This document shows positions 1 through 11,770 of a stretch of 64,000 bases of DNA, piece after piece (positions within the stretch are counted from its first letter, which is position 1; every line of letters starts with the position of its first letter). This DNA is from Ramazzottius varieornatus (taxonomy: Eukaryota; Tardigrada; Eutardigrada; Parachela; Ramazzottiidae). Location: assembly GCA_001949185.1 (NCBI GenBank), contig BDGG01000005.1, positions 1,229,249 through 1,293,248 of the forward strand, written 5' to 3'. The notes beneath the pieces are model-generated. The model did no database searches and was not told where the DNA came from. It saw nothing but the letters and a program-made list of their open reading frames with translations. Position numbers and translations under genes: made by a program.

Positions 1-9
1 GTTTTCCAG

Positions 10-3000
10 GAATATTTGGCGGCGAAGAGAAGCGAGCTGGAAGGTGACGTCTCGCAGTCGCTCTTCGAGAGCGCTGTCGACGACCTGATGGACTGGTGTG
101 ATGTGACGATGGCCACTTTGGACGAGCAACCCTACATTCCTGACCAGAAGTCAGCCAGCGAGCTCCGACAGCAACACTCGGCGGTCAGCGACGACATTCG
201 CTCCCACGATCCCGAGTTCGATAGCGTTGAAGAGCTGGGCAAGAAGTCGGTGAAAGCCAACCCGGCTTACGAACCGGAAGCCAAACAAATTTTCGAACAG
301 CTTCAGGTATACGCTAGTCACAATAATCTGTCCATTGCTACTTGACTTCATGTGTTCTGACGAGGTTTTTTTTCAGGCTTTGAGGAAAGAACTGAGCAGA
401 AAAGCAACCGAGAAAGAAAAGGCTCTCGAGTACGTAGAGTCGTTGCTCGAAACCAGCCGAAAAGTCAACCGAGCGCTTGACGAGATCCACCGTCTAGAGA
501 ACATCCTGGCCGAGCAACCAGAGGTTGGATCCAGTCATGCCGAAGTGGAAACTCTGCTTCGTCGTCATGAAGACCTCAACGCTGACTTGAACGCGACGGC
601 TCAACGTAACGCGAAGGTACTTGATGCCGGTCTGACTTTAATCAACGCTCCGCCGAACAACCACAACCTGATTCACAAGCCCCACGACAAAGTGTCGTCC
701 TCGCTGATCGAACTGCAAGAAGCTCTAGGCAGGTTCGCCGATCTTCATGGCCAAGCAGAGAAAAGAAAGGCGATGTTGGAAGACTCGCTGGGCTTTCAGT
801 CGTGGAAGGCCGATGTGGACGAGATCAACCACTGGATGGATGGGCTTCTACCGACGATGAACGCGGAGCCTTCGGAAGAAGAACTGAGCTCGGAAAAAGG
901 ATACCGAAAGCACGCCAAACAGGTACGTGGAAATTCTCATTTTAGCACTGCGGCACAGCCCTGACTGTATGATGGGTTGCGCAACAAGGCCGTGCCGTAA
1001 GTTTATCGAGTTGTTCGCAGGTCGCTGAAATCAACGCCAACACTGAGCTCATCAAAGAGCTTTCCAGTGATGGAAAAGCCATGATCGTCGCTCGGCACTT
1101 CGCTTCGCCGACGATCACGACCTCGTTGGAGCAGATGCTGACTTCGTGGACCGACTTGACGAACCTTGCGGAGCTGAGGAACCAGAAGTTCGAGCAGGCC
1201 GCCAAGGCTCGTGGCTTCTTCGGTAACGTCGACAAGGCCAATTCTCGACTAACGCAGATACAGCTGATGCTGGAGCAGAAGGACGGTATGGACGAGAATG
1301 CCGATCCGCGGAAACTGAGGAACGAGCTGAAGAACGCGGAATCGAACATCAAGCACGCTGAAGAGATGGTGGAGCTGGTCAAGAACGACGCAGAGTTCTT
1401 GGCAGCCAACAACCACTTCAACGGGCCGAAATTGCTGCAGAGAGCGAAAGAACTGGACGTCCAGCTGAAGAAGCTGCAAGAACCCGCCAAGGTTTGTATA
1501 TTCCTTTGAATTCCAAAAATCCGCACCTTTCTTTTTATCGGCGATCCTTTTCTCTCGGTAAAAGAAGCGTACTCTTTTGTACACCTGCGTACATGGCGCA
1601 TCGCATTCGCTGTGCTTCGCTAGCATGCAGGTTCATGTTATATGGCTGTGTTCTGTGTGATACCGACGAGCCGTGGTGTGGCAGTGGGTCTTGCACCTGC
1701 ATGCACTGAATGTCATAGAAGGGCGTCTATGTATGTGTGTGTGGCCTGGACAGCTTGTCGTTCGAATTTTTAATGTGGGTTGTTGTACAGCGTCGGTGGG
1801 CGGAGTTGGACGAAATTGTGAAGAAGACTCGTATTGTCAGCGACCTCGAGAGAGAACGTTCTTGGATCGAAGAGCGACTCGAAATCGTCTCCCGCTCAAA
1901 CGTCGGTAAGACACTGAACGAAAGCGCCTCCCTCCTCGCCAAACTCGATGGCCTTCAAGCTGAAGTCCAGGCACACGAACCAGCTTTCCAGCGAGTGTTG
2001 TTCGAGGGTCTCGAACTCTCTACTAAGTACCCCGAGAACACGGCCTACGCGAACCTGTGCAAGGACGTCAAGACGAAATGGCAAAGTCTGGTCAAGCAGC
2101 TGCCGGTCCGTAGAGCTGAGCTGGAGCTGGCCGAAAAGGGACATCGTTACTGGCTGGACTACACCGATTCGAGTGAATGGGTCGACCATCATCTTCACCA
2201 CCTGAAAGAGAACCCGGTCAGTGGAAAGGATGTCGAATCAGCGGCCAGACTGATCGAACAGACTTGTCAGTTGACGAGAGAACTGAAGAGCGAGAAGGAG
2301 CTTCTGGACGATATGGAGGATCAAGCGAAGGTCTTGGTCGAACAGGGACATCCGGAAGGGAAAGACATCGCAGAAGCTCAGAAGAGTCTTCGACTGCAGA
2401 TGAACGAGCTCGAACAAGTAAGGAAGTTGTGCAGACAAATTTGACTATGTCGTTTTGCAAGTGCCGCACTGTTACAGCCATACCAAAACATGCGCCACTT
2501 GATAGAATAATCTTGTTGCCAATAAGGTTGCTCCAAGTGGCGGGCCCTTCCAGTCATCAGCACTAAGTGCCTCCGTCACTTGGCAAAACGACCTTGTCTA
2601 GGATGTTTGACGAGCTCCCGAACATGAATATGATTTTCGGTTTCGAGTCAGTGTTCTTCTTGTTGTAGATGTTGCGTGAGCGAAGTCAGCAGTTGGGTAA
2701 CTCCAAGCTGGTCTTCGCCTTCCAAGATGATTGTGGTGATTTGGAGTCGTGGTTGCAAGATCAGAATCGCGTGGCGGAAAATACAGACTATGGTGTGGAT
2801 TCAGCGACTTTGGCCGTCACCAAAGCAGACTTTGCCAACTTTGACAAGAAAGTGAGTGAGAAGGGTCCGCGAAAGATTAAGCTGCTGGAGACCGAGGCCG
2901 GGGAAGTGGTTAAGAACGGCGCAGCTTCACCGGAAGATGTGGCGCCATTGGTGGCACACATTCATAACTTGTGGGCTGAACTAAAGACCTCCATCGAAAG

Positions 3001-6000
3001 ACGCGAACAAAGCTTGGACAAGATGGAGGACATCTTCGCGTTTAACGACAAAGTGGATGAATGCCGAGGAAGCATCCAGGATGCGTTGGCCATGTGCCAT
3101 GATCATGAAGGTAATATCCCCCAGATATTAAGAAGCGAAGTTTCTTCAATAAATGTATAACGGTAGAGTTGGAAGTGTTTTCACTCACCTGCATACTTGA
3201 GACTCTTTGGTTACAATGGTGTGGGAGTATGCAAGTGGTAAAAATGCTGGCGAGCACCGCAAATTCTCAAGAACGATGTGAAAGCCTAGTAAGTGGTTTT
3301 GTTTGAAGGAGGAGAACTAAAGGATGTGCTAATTCGGCTGAAGCGTCACGTCGAAGTCGAGAATGACGCCAGGCGGATCCAGCAAGATATCGACCAGCTC
3401 AAGGAAGACAGTATGGACTTGATTGAACGCTACCCAGGCAAAGACGCTGAGAACGTGTCTCGAAAGCGCGCAGCTCTCGTTGAGGACTGGGATGGTCTGA
3501 AAAAGGCTTTGGTCAGACGAAGAAGCGAGCTGGAAAGCCTGGCTTCCACTCACCGATGGCTGAACAGCGCCAAAGAACTGCAGAAGTGGGGCGACAATCT
3601 GCTCGCCCGTATGATCGGTGAGAACTTGATTTTATGTCTGTTATTGACACCTGGAGGGAAAGGGAGATTTTTCAGTGTCTCTGATTGCAACTCGAATTTG
3701 AACTTGAGATGCAGTCAATTTCTTAGGCGATCATCCAGAAAGTATCTCAATCGACGTTCAAGTTCAAGATCACAACGACATGCGCGCTGAAATTGTGGCC
3801 AAGTATCCAGAGTTTGAACAGCTGCTCAAGACTCCGCCTTCAGCGTTGCCGGAACAGGTGGCTGAACGAGCCCAAGCTGTTGAAAGTCTTCGTCAGCGGC
3901 TACCAGCGGCTTGGGAAGAGCGCAAGGTGTCGCTGGATGAAACCTTCCACGTCAGGAAGTTTCTGCGAGACTTGGACCAGATTGACGCGACAAGTGCTAC
4001 GCAGGGTGCCTACTTGGACACCAAAGAGCCGTCGGATTTGACGGGAGACCAGATCCGCAAGTTAATCTCCAACCACTCGGCTTTCGAGAAAGTGGTGGCA
4101 CAACAAGCAGAGAAGCTGAAGAACTTGGAGAACCAGGCGGAGTTCTTGGTTCAGGAACATAAAATCGACCCACACCAAATCACACCCAAACTTCAGGTAA
4201 GGAACTCTCCAGCTTTGATACGTGAAAATATGCGTGGAACATAAAGCGAGAAGCTGGGGAATGAAATGGAAGATCTACCAGGCACCTGCAAACCTATAGT
4301 GGCTAAATTGTGATGGAAACATGTATGCATGTGTATGGTGGAACTGTATATCATGTACCTCGCTACATCCGCTGCAGCATTTCAATGCTCATGCATATGC
4401 AGGTGAACGGAAACCTGTTGACGTTGTTTGTCTAGCGCAAGAAGAAAGTTTCCCTAGAAAGTTTTTCCTGATCCTCATGGCTTTCTGTTCTCTTAATGTT
4501 AGGAGGTGTCCGCGAGAAGGAAGCGAATCGGTGAGATGACAGCTCGTCGAACGCAGTACCTGCAAGACATGCTGGCGTACTCAGAGTTCGTCGGCATTGC
4601 TGAAGATATGGAAGCTTGGATGGAAGAGAAGGCAACTTTGCTGAAGACCACCCCAGCTGACGAGTTGGGTTTCGAAGAGAAGCTGAAAGAGTACCTGAAG
4701 CACCACACATTCGAAGCTGAAGTGAAGAGCTTCACCGACCGCGCTCAAGCCATGGTCCAGAAAGGCCACTCGGAGAGCCCGGCCGTCAAGGCCCGAACGG
4801 AAAGCATCAACGAAGAGTGGGTCAACCTACGCGAAGCTATGCGAACTCGCCGCGAGGTAATTTTTGGTCCTTGAAAATAACGCTAGTTTTCAGGAGTCGC
4901 AACTTGAGAGTTCGGCAGGCAAAGTCGACTAGACCGTTCTCCCAAGTGGCGCACTCTTCAGCTAATCGAAGATGTGCGCCACTTGGTAGAACAATCTTGT
5001 CGAGTTCGTTAGGTTACGAGGAAAAAAGTTCGAGTATTATTTCTTTTGTTTCTAGCGTTAGAAACCTCTGAAAATATTAGACAAGTTAAAATAGGGCCGT
5101 ACGTCAGAAAATAATTTTTGATTTCTTTATTGTAGGCTTTGTTGGGCGCGAAACTGATCAACGCCTTTATTCGAGACTGCGAAGAAGCCATCAGTTTCCT
5201 TCATGGACAAGAAGCCATCGCTTACGACGAAGACCTCGGCCAAGATTCTGAAAGTGTCCAAGCTCTGATCCATCGCCATGAGAAGTTCCAGCGGACTTTG
5301 GCGCCGTTCGGTCAGCGCATTCAACACATCAAGGAAGAGTCCACCAAGCTCTTGCACTCCTACCCCGCTTCGCATGCGCGCATTGAGAAGAAGCGCGATG
5401 AAGTCCTGGTCATGTGGAATGAGCTTGTCCAGCGTACGGAAATCCGAACAAGCCGCTTGATGGTGTCTAGTAGGTTGCAGAACTATCTGGATAAGTACAA
5501 TGAGTTTAGTGACTGGATCACTGCCACGCTGACGGCCATCACGGCTAATGACTTGCCACAGGAAGTCCACCGAGCTGAAGCCGTCATTGCAAGGTATTTT
5601 CATTCTTTTGTATCCTATCAAGAGACTGTATTACAAATGAAAACATTTTGGAACCTGGGAAACGAACAGAACAATATTATTTTCCCAAGTGGCGCACGTC
5701 AATAGTGTTGTTGGTCGGTACGTGCGCCACGTGGGGAAATAATGTTGCCAAGTTCACCGAGCTCTCACTGAATATTTTGTTTTAACTTTTAGGCACAAGA
5801 AGTACGAGATGGAGATTGCCGGACGTCGTGAAGAGTTCTTAGCGATCTGCAAAGAGGGAAGACTGATCGTGACCGAGTGTTCGGACATGGCTGGTGGTGT
5901 GGCCGACAAGGTGAAGAGTTTGGAAGAAGGGTATACGACATTGATCGACGTGTGGAAACGACGCAGCGAGTTGTACGTACTCAACTTGGATATCCAGGTG

Positions 6001-8058
6001 CGACAAGTCTTTGTTTTCCTTTCGTCCATGTCAGTCATCCTGATGGTGAACTTCGATGGTTTCAGATTTTTATTCGTGACTGCAACTTGTTCACCTCGTG
6101 GATGCACAGCCAAGAACCCATTCTCCACGATGACGACTTGGGCGACTCCATCCAACGTGTCGAAGAGCTCATCCGCAAACATGATGACTTCCAAAAGAAT
6201 GTCGAAAACCAGGAAGAAAGGCTGGCTCTGGTCAAACGCCTGACTGAGGTAGACACATACACATTGCGAACAAACAGGACAAGATCACTTTACCACGTGG
6301 CGCACGTTCTCAGTGTTGTTGGCCGAAGCAGTGCGCTGCTTGGTAGACGATCTTGTCCAGTTTGCTTGCTCAGACTTCAACCAGAAGTTTGTAGGAATGT
6401 AAACATTATCCCTTTGAATTTGCAGTTAGAGAAGTTGTTCATGGCACAAGCAGCTCGCGAACAGCAGGCGCACGAAGCGGACAAGCAGCGTCAGCAGATG
6501 TCCACCAACCGAGCGACCAGTGCTTCCTCAGCTACAACAGTTCCTATCGTTGCACCTTTCCGCGGTGAGTTCACCGCTATCGAAGTGGTGGACTCCCGAA
6601 CTACGCCCACTAAGCTCCATGCCACCTTGAGCGCCGACAAGACACCACCGGTCGAAATGGAAAGCGAACTGGAACGAAAGCAAGAACTGGACGCCGGTGG
6701 ATCCAAGCACAGTCAGCGATCGTGGAGAACCTTCCACACCGTTCTCATTGGTCAGTTGCTGTGCTTCTACAAGAAGAAGATGCCGTCGTACGAGTACGGA
6801 AGGCACGCGGCCTCGACTCCGTTGAATTTGTACCGCTGCGAAATCCGACCGGTAGGCAACATGTGGCACGGCCTTGTGCTATCTCTTAGCATGGCCCTGT
6901 TTGTAGAATTGTTTTGTCTTTTCTTTGCTCTGTTTTCAGACGTAAAGCTGAAGCACTGTCATTCAACGGTTGATTTACTTTTCAGGCTCTCGACTACACC
7001 AAAAAAGACCACGTTTTCCGCATTCGTCTTGAAGATAAGTCCGAGTACCTCTTCGCTGCGGAAACTGACGAAGTGATGAACGAATGGATCAAACGTGTCA
7101 ACTTCCACGCGGCTCTGCCACCGCACCAGCAGCTGATCAGCTACGAGCAAGGCCAGCAGATGACCAGAGAGGGAAGCATGAACGGCCATAATGGGGCTCA
7201 TGCCAGCGAATTCGCGGAAGAGAGCGAGGACTCAAACCAGACTGCTCGAGTTCTTCCTCGCTCACCTGTATCCAACGGCAACTCTGAGCATGTCGCGCCG
7301 GTGCCTCGACCTCGAAGCAGCCACATGAACGTCAGTCCGGAACGAATCTACCCGGAACGTCATGTCTTCTCGCTGTCGTCGGAAGTTCTCACTGAAGGAA
7401 ATTCTGATACTAACTCAGGTTCGTTCTCGTCTGACACTTCCTTTATCGTACCTTCTCTCTGGTAAAATATGAGAGCTTCTTCTTCTTCTTGCAGAACCAG
7501 TCGTCGTTGTGCAGAAGCGATCGTCAATGATACATACTCGGAATACCGGAAAACGAAGCGAGTCGTTCGGAGGAGAAATTGACGGTAACAGCGCTGCGAA
7601 ATTCAGAGTCTGAGCTTCGGCACAGCCTTGAGTTTTGTACTCAAGGCTGTGCTGAAAGACCGCCATACGAGACGTATAAGATCCTAAGTCACGCAGGTTT
7701 TTAGCCCGCCGTGTGCCACTGGAAAAACGCCCCTCTACGTTTCGTTTGCCACGTTGACTTATGTTAGAGCTCATATTTAGATCTTTCTTTGGTTCTAGAT
7801 TATTCGGAACGGGGTGTGGACGTGGATTACATGGATCGACCACGCACAACGTCGAGTCTTGCCATTCAGGACAGTCGCGGTAACGGTCGCAGTGGCTATC
7901 GTGGTGCCACTTTGCCAGCAGCCTCCAGCTTTGGACAGCATTCCCCGGACGGACCTTCCTCGTCGCTGGAAGGCAAGAAAAGTCTGGACGGCAAGAAGTC
8001 CGGCAGCCGTCTGTCCATTCCCAACATCTTCAAGCGCAAAGAGAAAGAGAAGGCGTGA
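10..8058 (+). CDS. beta-spectrin, C-terminal 1,856 residues (5' end outside window)
   Basis: Beta chain of spectrin, the actin-crosslinking membrane skeleton. Exons: 10-306, 377-922, 1021-1491, 1791-2417, 2669-3110, 3309-3617, 3727-4196, 4503-4856, 5136-5593, 5793-5997, 6066-6248, 6426-6851, 6986-7418, 7495-7584, 7799-8058; every phase agrees. Exons 1 to 11 encode about 1,450 residues of charged three-helix spectrin repeats with the usual W and heptad pattern (roughly 13 to 14 repeats of ~106 residues). A linker follows, then a PH domain split over exons 12 and 13 (SWRTFHTVLIGQLLCFYKKK, then ALDYTKKDHVFRIRL and EYLFAAETDEVMNEWI), which identifies the beta rather than the alpha chain. The tail is Ser/Arg-rich and ends in a lysine cluster, as in long beta-spectrin isoforms. 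Ordinary beta and beta-heavy forms cannot be told apart because the N-terminal actin-binding domain is outside. Several introns carry hairpin repeats. Confidence 0.95.
943..1017. repeat. weak intronic hairpin, beta-spectrin intron 923-1020
   Basis: An imperfect inverted repeat (cggcacagccc against ggccgtgccg) fills most of the intron. It resembles the GTGCGCCACTTG hairpin family described at 4924 but is divergent, so membership is tentative. Confidence 0.35.
1609..1713. repeat. intronic imperfect palindrome, ATGCAGGT/ACCTGCAT family
   Basis: Inside beta-spectrin intron 1492-1790, gcatgcaggttcatg on the left is mirrored by gcacctgcatgcac on the right. Similar arms recur at 3186-3240, 4262-4405 and 43147-43206 in other introns, and more weakly near 35930-35965. 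Confidence 0.4.
2452..2606. repeat. intronic hairpin family, two diverged copies
   Basis: Beta-spectrin intron 2418-2668 holds two neighbouring copies: caagtgccgcac paired with gcgccacttg (2459-2500), and ccaagtggcgg paired with a diverged tgcctccgtcacttgg (2531-2584). Each is followed by the family's outer motif ending in ttgt. Confidence 0.55.
3186..3240. repeat. intronic imperfect palindrome, ATGCAGGT/ACCTGCAT family
   Basis: Inside beta-spectrin intron 3111-3308: cacctgcatacttgag is mirrored by gggagtatgcaagtgg. Confidence 0.35.
4262..4405. repeat. intronic imperfect palindrome, ATGCAGGT/ACCTGCAT family
   Basis: Inside beta-spectrin intron 4197-4502: ggcacctgcaaacc near the left end and atatgcaggtgaac at the right, with acatgtatgcatgtgt between them. 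Confidence 0.35.
4924..5007. repeat. intronic hairpin, reference copy of the family
   Basis: Beta-spectrin intron 4857-5135. The inner stem ccaagtggcgcac (4942-4954) pairs perfectly with gtgcgccacttgg (4974-4986). The outer stem is gtcgactagaccgttc against gaacaatcttgtcgag, with a loop of about 19 bases. It has no coding capacity and looks like a small palindromic MITE or foldback element. Confidence 0.7.
5664..5765. repeat. intronic hairpin family copy
   Basis: Beta-spectrin intron 5594-5792. The stem tattattttcccaagtggcg pairs with cgccacgtggggaaataatg, with a short loop carrying acgtcaatagtgttgttgg. Confidence 0.7.
6265..6372. repeat. intronic hairpin family copy
   Basis: Beta-spectrin intron 6249-6425. 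Outer stem caaacaggacaagatc pairs with gatcttgtccagtttgc. Inner stem accacgtggcgcac pairs imperfectly with gtgcgctgcttggt. Confidence 0.65.
7602..7657. repeat. intronic inverted repeat
   Basis: Beta-spectrin intron 7585-7798 holds ttcggcacagccttgag paired with ctcaaggctgtgctgaa, a strong hairpin with a loop of about eight bases. It is a different sequence from the GTGCGCCACTTG family. Confidence 0.5.
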
Positions 8059-8573
8059 TTCTTCCAACTTCCTTTGATAACTAAATATTACATGACTGTA
8101 ATTTGCCTTTCATTCTGTGGGATGGTGAATGTTGAATTTGTTTGTTAATCCTCTGGATTATCGAGAGTCGTAATTCGTGTAGAGCTTTGATGGTATTTCG
8201 GTCTTCCGGGAAAAGTGCGGTACCCAGCCGTACAAAATCCAATGTTCCTTCAAGTGATGTTTCCCATATTCCAATACGTTATTCACCCAAAGCCGATTCT
8301 TTATTACGATGCAGTGTATTATTCTTATTAACCCCAAAACTCCCGTCTTGTTTTTACCATTACTGATGAGTAAACGGACAACACTTTAAAACTGATTACC
8401 GTCAAATTCAGCGAAGAACGTTCATAACGGTACTCTAAAGAAATATTGGTTCGTCCCAACAGACGCGCTCATTCATAAAAAGGAGAAACAGCTAACAACA
8501 CACGCATAAATAACAAGAAAGATAACTGATACGGAAATGTACGATTTCTCGATAGCTTCGAAACGAAGAAAAA
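8059..8573. other. intergenic, convergent gene ends
   Basis: Space between the stop of beta-spectrin and the stop of U2AF1 on the other strand. It must hold both 3' untranslated regions. I see no gene or clear repeat. Confidence 0.6.
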
Positions 8574-9488
8574 CTAGTATCGTCGATAGTCTCGATCGCC
8601 TCCACCGCCACGATGTCCTCCTCCAAAGTCACGGTTGAAGTTTCCTCCACCGCCTCGACCGCGCCTTCGGTCTCCGAAATCCTCTGTCTGCCTAAGACGA
8701 CGGCTTTTGGGACTGGGAGATCGGGATCGTCCGCGATGGCCACCGAAAGCAGCTCCAGGACGGCGCTTATACAACCGACTAGAAAAATAAACCAGCAATG
8801 AGGCCAAATCAACAATCAATCGTACATTCATGGAGTAATTTTACCAACCTGCGAAGCTCTCGGCTGATGGGTTTCAAGTGCATGAAATTGCAGAATCCAC
8901 CTCGAGTACATTCCCCCATTTCGTACTGACGACAGCAAGCTTCACGGAAGTCTGTTACGGGAGACAGCTCGGCATAGATGGGCCGCCCGTTGAACCAGCG
9001 ATTGTTCAACTCGTTTACTGCTCTTTCTGCGTCTTCTTCTCGACGGAACTATGAAACAAAACAGCAAGAGTTAGCCCAGTGGTCTTCTTCAACCTCCGTA
9101 GTAAGAAAAGCCTGAAGGACTTGGCAAGTGGTCTTACCTTGATGTAAACATTTCCAACAAGATGGTCGCCCAAGTTGTCGCAAATGTTCATTTCTTCAAT
9201 TTCGCCATACCGATCTTCCACCTCAGTGAACACCTCTTCGAAGAAATCATCGAAGTGCTGCTGTAGCTCCGTCTCGGAGATGTTCCCCAGATGAGATCCG
9301 TCGGCTGTCTGAGCGCTATTTTGAGGATTTTGGTAGATATTCAACAACACAATGGTCTGGGAGAAGGTGGGCTTGTTGTGGATGCGCGAACAGCGTTCAC
9401 CGTGTCGGCAGGCTCCGATTTTGAAGTAGAACGAACAGTTTACCTTATCCTTCTCTGTGCCGAAGATCGACGCTAGATATTCAGCCAT
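8574..9488 (-). CDS. U2AF1: U2AF small subunit (U2AF35), 251 aa
   Basis: Small subunit of the U2 snRNP auxiliary factor, which contacts the AG at 3' splice sites. Exons on the minus strand: 9138-9488, 8849-9048, 8574-8778; phases agree. The ATG at 9486-9488 begins [20 protein letters not shown], nearly identical to animal U2AF35. Order: CCCH zinc finger 1 ([20 protein letters not shown]), an RRM-like UHM with the NNRWFNG segment, then zinc finger 2 ([20 protein letters not shown]) and the ISRELR motif. The human protein continues with a long RS domain; here the tail is short in RS dipeptides and rich in glycine ([24 protein letters not shown]). An acceptor (ttttcag) lies immediately upstream of the ATG, so a 5' untranslated exon is likely. 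Confidence 0.96.
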
Positions 9489-10300
9489 CCTGAAAACATA
9501 GATTCTGTCACAGAACTCGCCAGTTACAACGGAATTACAACCGGGCCGCACCAGTTCCATTCGACAGCCTTACCTGTGGACTTGGCTACCAGTAGAACTC
9601 GGCTTCGCGTCCTGAGATGCCTTTCGGGCGAAGCTGATGATACGGGATGCCTACTTCTACCTCTGGGGAGTTCGGAATTCTGATCTGTGAACTAGAGAGT
9701 AAACCCAGCAAAAGGTCTGAGAGTGCGAATTGAGAAAACTCAGAAAAGTGAGGAACACAAATCTTTCTCAGACTCCAACAGCGACTTGATTGCGCAGTTA
9801 AGTTTGATTGGTTGGTTGACTTGGTTCGTTCACTCGTTGGCACGAATCACCATGTGGCATGCCAAAACCTGTCTCGCGACCTCTTGCAATCCATGGTTCT
9901 CGCCTCCGCGGGAGAACCATTAATATCCCTATCGTTACCAAATGCCCACGACTTTGACACCCGGATCCTTCGAAAAACTACTTTCAAGCTGGAAGAGCAG
10001 AAGCTTGTGTTAGTCTACAGCATTATCGCTTTGTCCGAAGGGAGCATGTGCAGCGCCACCTCACGCGAAGACACGACGACCCAAGTCAACTTAGTGCGAT
10101 TCACGTCAGGAGGCATCCTGTCGAGCTCAGCGCTGATTAATCGGTACTCGGTACTCGGTATTCTTTATACGTTAGGGACTTGCTGACGAGGTAAACCCAC
10201 CGTATTGCCGTTTATTGAACAGTATTGGGATAGTAACAGCTCCGTCGCTTCAGGGACAAACAGAGGTTTCAGTGCCACTGTGCATGAACATTGATTATGA
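9489..10300. other. U2AF1 upstream region, no gene seen
   Basis: Open frames here are short and resemble nothing I know. The first part should hold the U2AF1 promoter and 5' untranslated exon. Confidence 0.4.
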
Positions 10301-10343
10301 TTGTGACTTCTCTTCAGTCACAACGACCGAAGAGAAGTCACAA
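10301..10343. repeat. perfect 15 bp inverted repeat
   Basis: Arms ttgtgacttctcttc (10301-10315) and gaagagaagtcacaa (10329-10343) match perfectly around a 13-base loop. Confidence 0.75.
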
Positions 10344-10389
10344 AATCACTGATGTGCTACTAAGCTTCGTGTTGCTGGAGAGCAAAACG

Positions 10390-11405
10390 CAGTATCAAGC
10401 CCTTGATTGACTTCGTCCAGGTGCAAAGGGGGCTAATATTAGCAATGACGTAACCCATGATCGACGTGAATTTGGCATCGATCCACTCCGTACATCAACT
10501 GGTGCTCGACATCCTTCCTGAAGCTGATTTGGACAGTGAAGTGAACCTCGCCGTTTCCAAGTGGAGCCTTCTCACCACAGCCTTCTATACTTCGGATACC
10601 CATAAAGCAAGACTCATTGCAGTTTCAGCCAGCAACTCTGGTTCCTGGCTTCACGCGCTGCCCTCTTCCTCGCTGGGTAACCTGCTGGATAATAACTCCC
10701 TTCGTATCAGCGTTGGTCTCCGGTTGGGCGCCAAGCTGTGCCGTGCTCACAAGTGTCGCTTCGGAGCTATACGGTCAGCACGGTTTGAGCTGCAAGTTTA
10801 GTGGTGGTCGTTACAGCCGACACAGCGCACTAAATGAGTCGCTTGAACGTGCTTTGACATCAGCCCAGATCCCTGCCATCTCCAAACCTCCAGGGGGCTT
10901 CCGGAAGAACAAGATACGTCCAGACGGCATGACGCAGTTCCTTGGAAGAACGGTGAGTAGCTCGTCTGGGACGTCACAGTGGTCGATACCTTGGCCCTGA
11001 CCAACTTCGCCATGTCAACTGTGGAAGCCGGATCAGCTGCTGATGCTGCCGAAAAGAGAGATTTCCAAGTATCGAGACATCGAAAGTCAGTTTCTGTTGT
11101 TGTCTGGAGACCCTTGGACCATGGAAACTTGCGCGACGGAGCTGTTTGAGGCCATCGGAAAAAAGATGGTGGAAGTGACGGGCGAGTCAAGGTCCTTTTC
11201 TTTCTTTAAGCAGAGAGTGTCAATGGATATACAGCGTGAGAATTCTGATTCTGTTCTGTTCACCTTACAGGATATCAAGGGTCTTGAGTTGTTTTCCGTT
11301 TTAGATGTAAAGAAGGGAAAGTCTGTCCATGTGTAGTCGTTTTTTGTTTCGCTATCTTCTCGCTTTTTGAGATTAGGATATCGCCTTTCTAATAAAGATA
11401 TTCTT
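10390..11405 (+). mobile_element. non-LTR retrotransposon (LINE), 3' end of reverse transcriptase ORF, decayed
   Basis: Three frames together encode the region downstream of the reverse transcriptase core found in many invertebrate LINEs. Frame 1 (to about 10790) has SGSWLHALPSSSLGN and VGLRLGAKLC. Frame 2 (about 10790-10990) has HGLSCKFSGGRYSRHSALNE and RPDGMTQF. Frame 3 (to 11336) has WDVTVVDTLALTNFAMSTVE, then EISKYRDIESQFLLL and ELFEAIGKKMVEVTGESRS. The frame changes are disablements. A tail shared with the copy at 52401 follows, ending near aataaagatattc. The polymerase core and endonuclease are absent, consistent with 5' truncation. Confidence 0.8.
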
Positions 11406-11770
11406 ACTTGGCTAAACACTCAAACAAGTCAATCTACCACCCAATAGCTTTTGGTCCGAGATACAACATGCTGATGGTCGATTGATTCATTAATGGCTTA
11501 CAAAGACTAAGCTGGCTTGGTGGTGTAATTGCACCAACTACTTTGGTGGATACGCACAGAAATTTTTTGACCAGTTAGGAAAGCGGTGTAACGGCTGGCT
11601 TTGATAGCCCCGCACTGCAGGTAAGTACGATCGGAGGATTATGAGATCTTTGCTGTCGGAGGAACCACCATACAGTCACCAGTAGGACGGGTAGCGAGAA
11701 ACTTTGTCATAGAAGTGGCATTTGAAAGTTTGAAGGGGAGCACAGCGCATTCGGGATGTTGGTTAAGTCT

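Noticed and set aside
942-1626. Long open frames on the minus strand opposite beta-spectrin exon 3
   Set aside because: They are antisense shadows of a firmly assigned exon, contain no recognisable domain and cross its intron borders.
9586-10186. Several open frames of 60 to 125 codons upstream of U2AF1
   Set aside because: They show no domain, no splice context and no credible start; probably chance.
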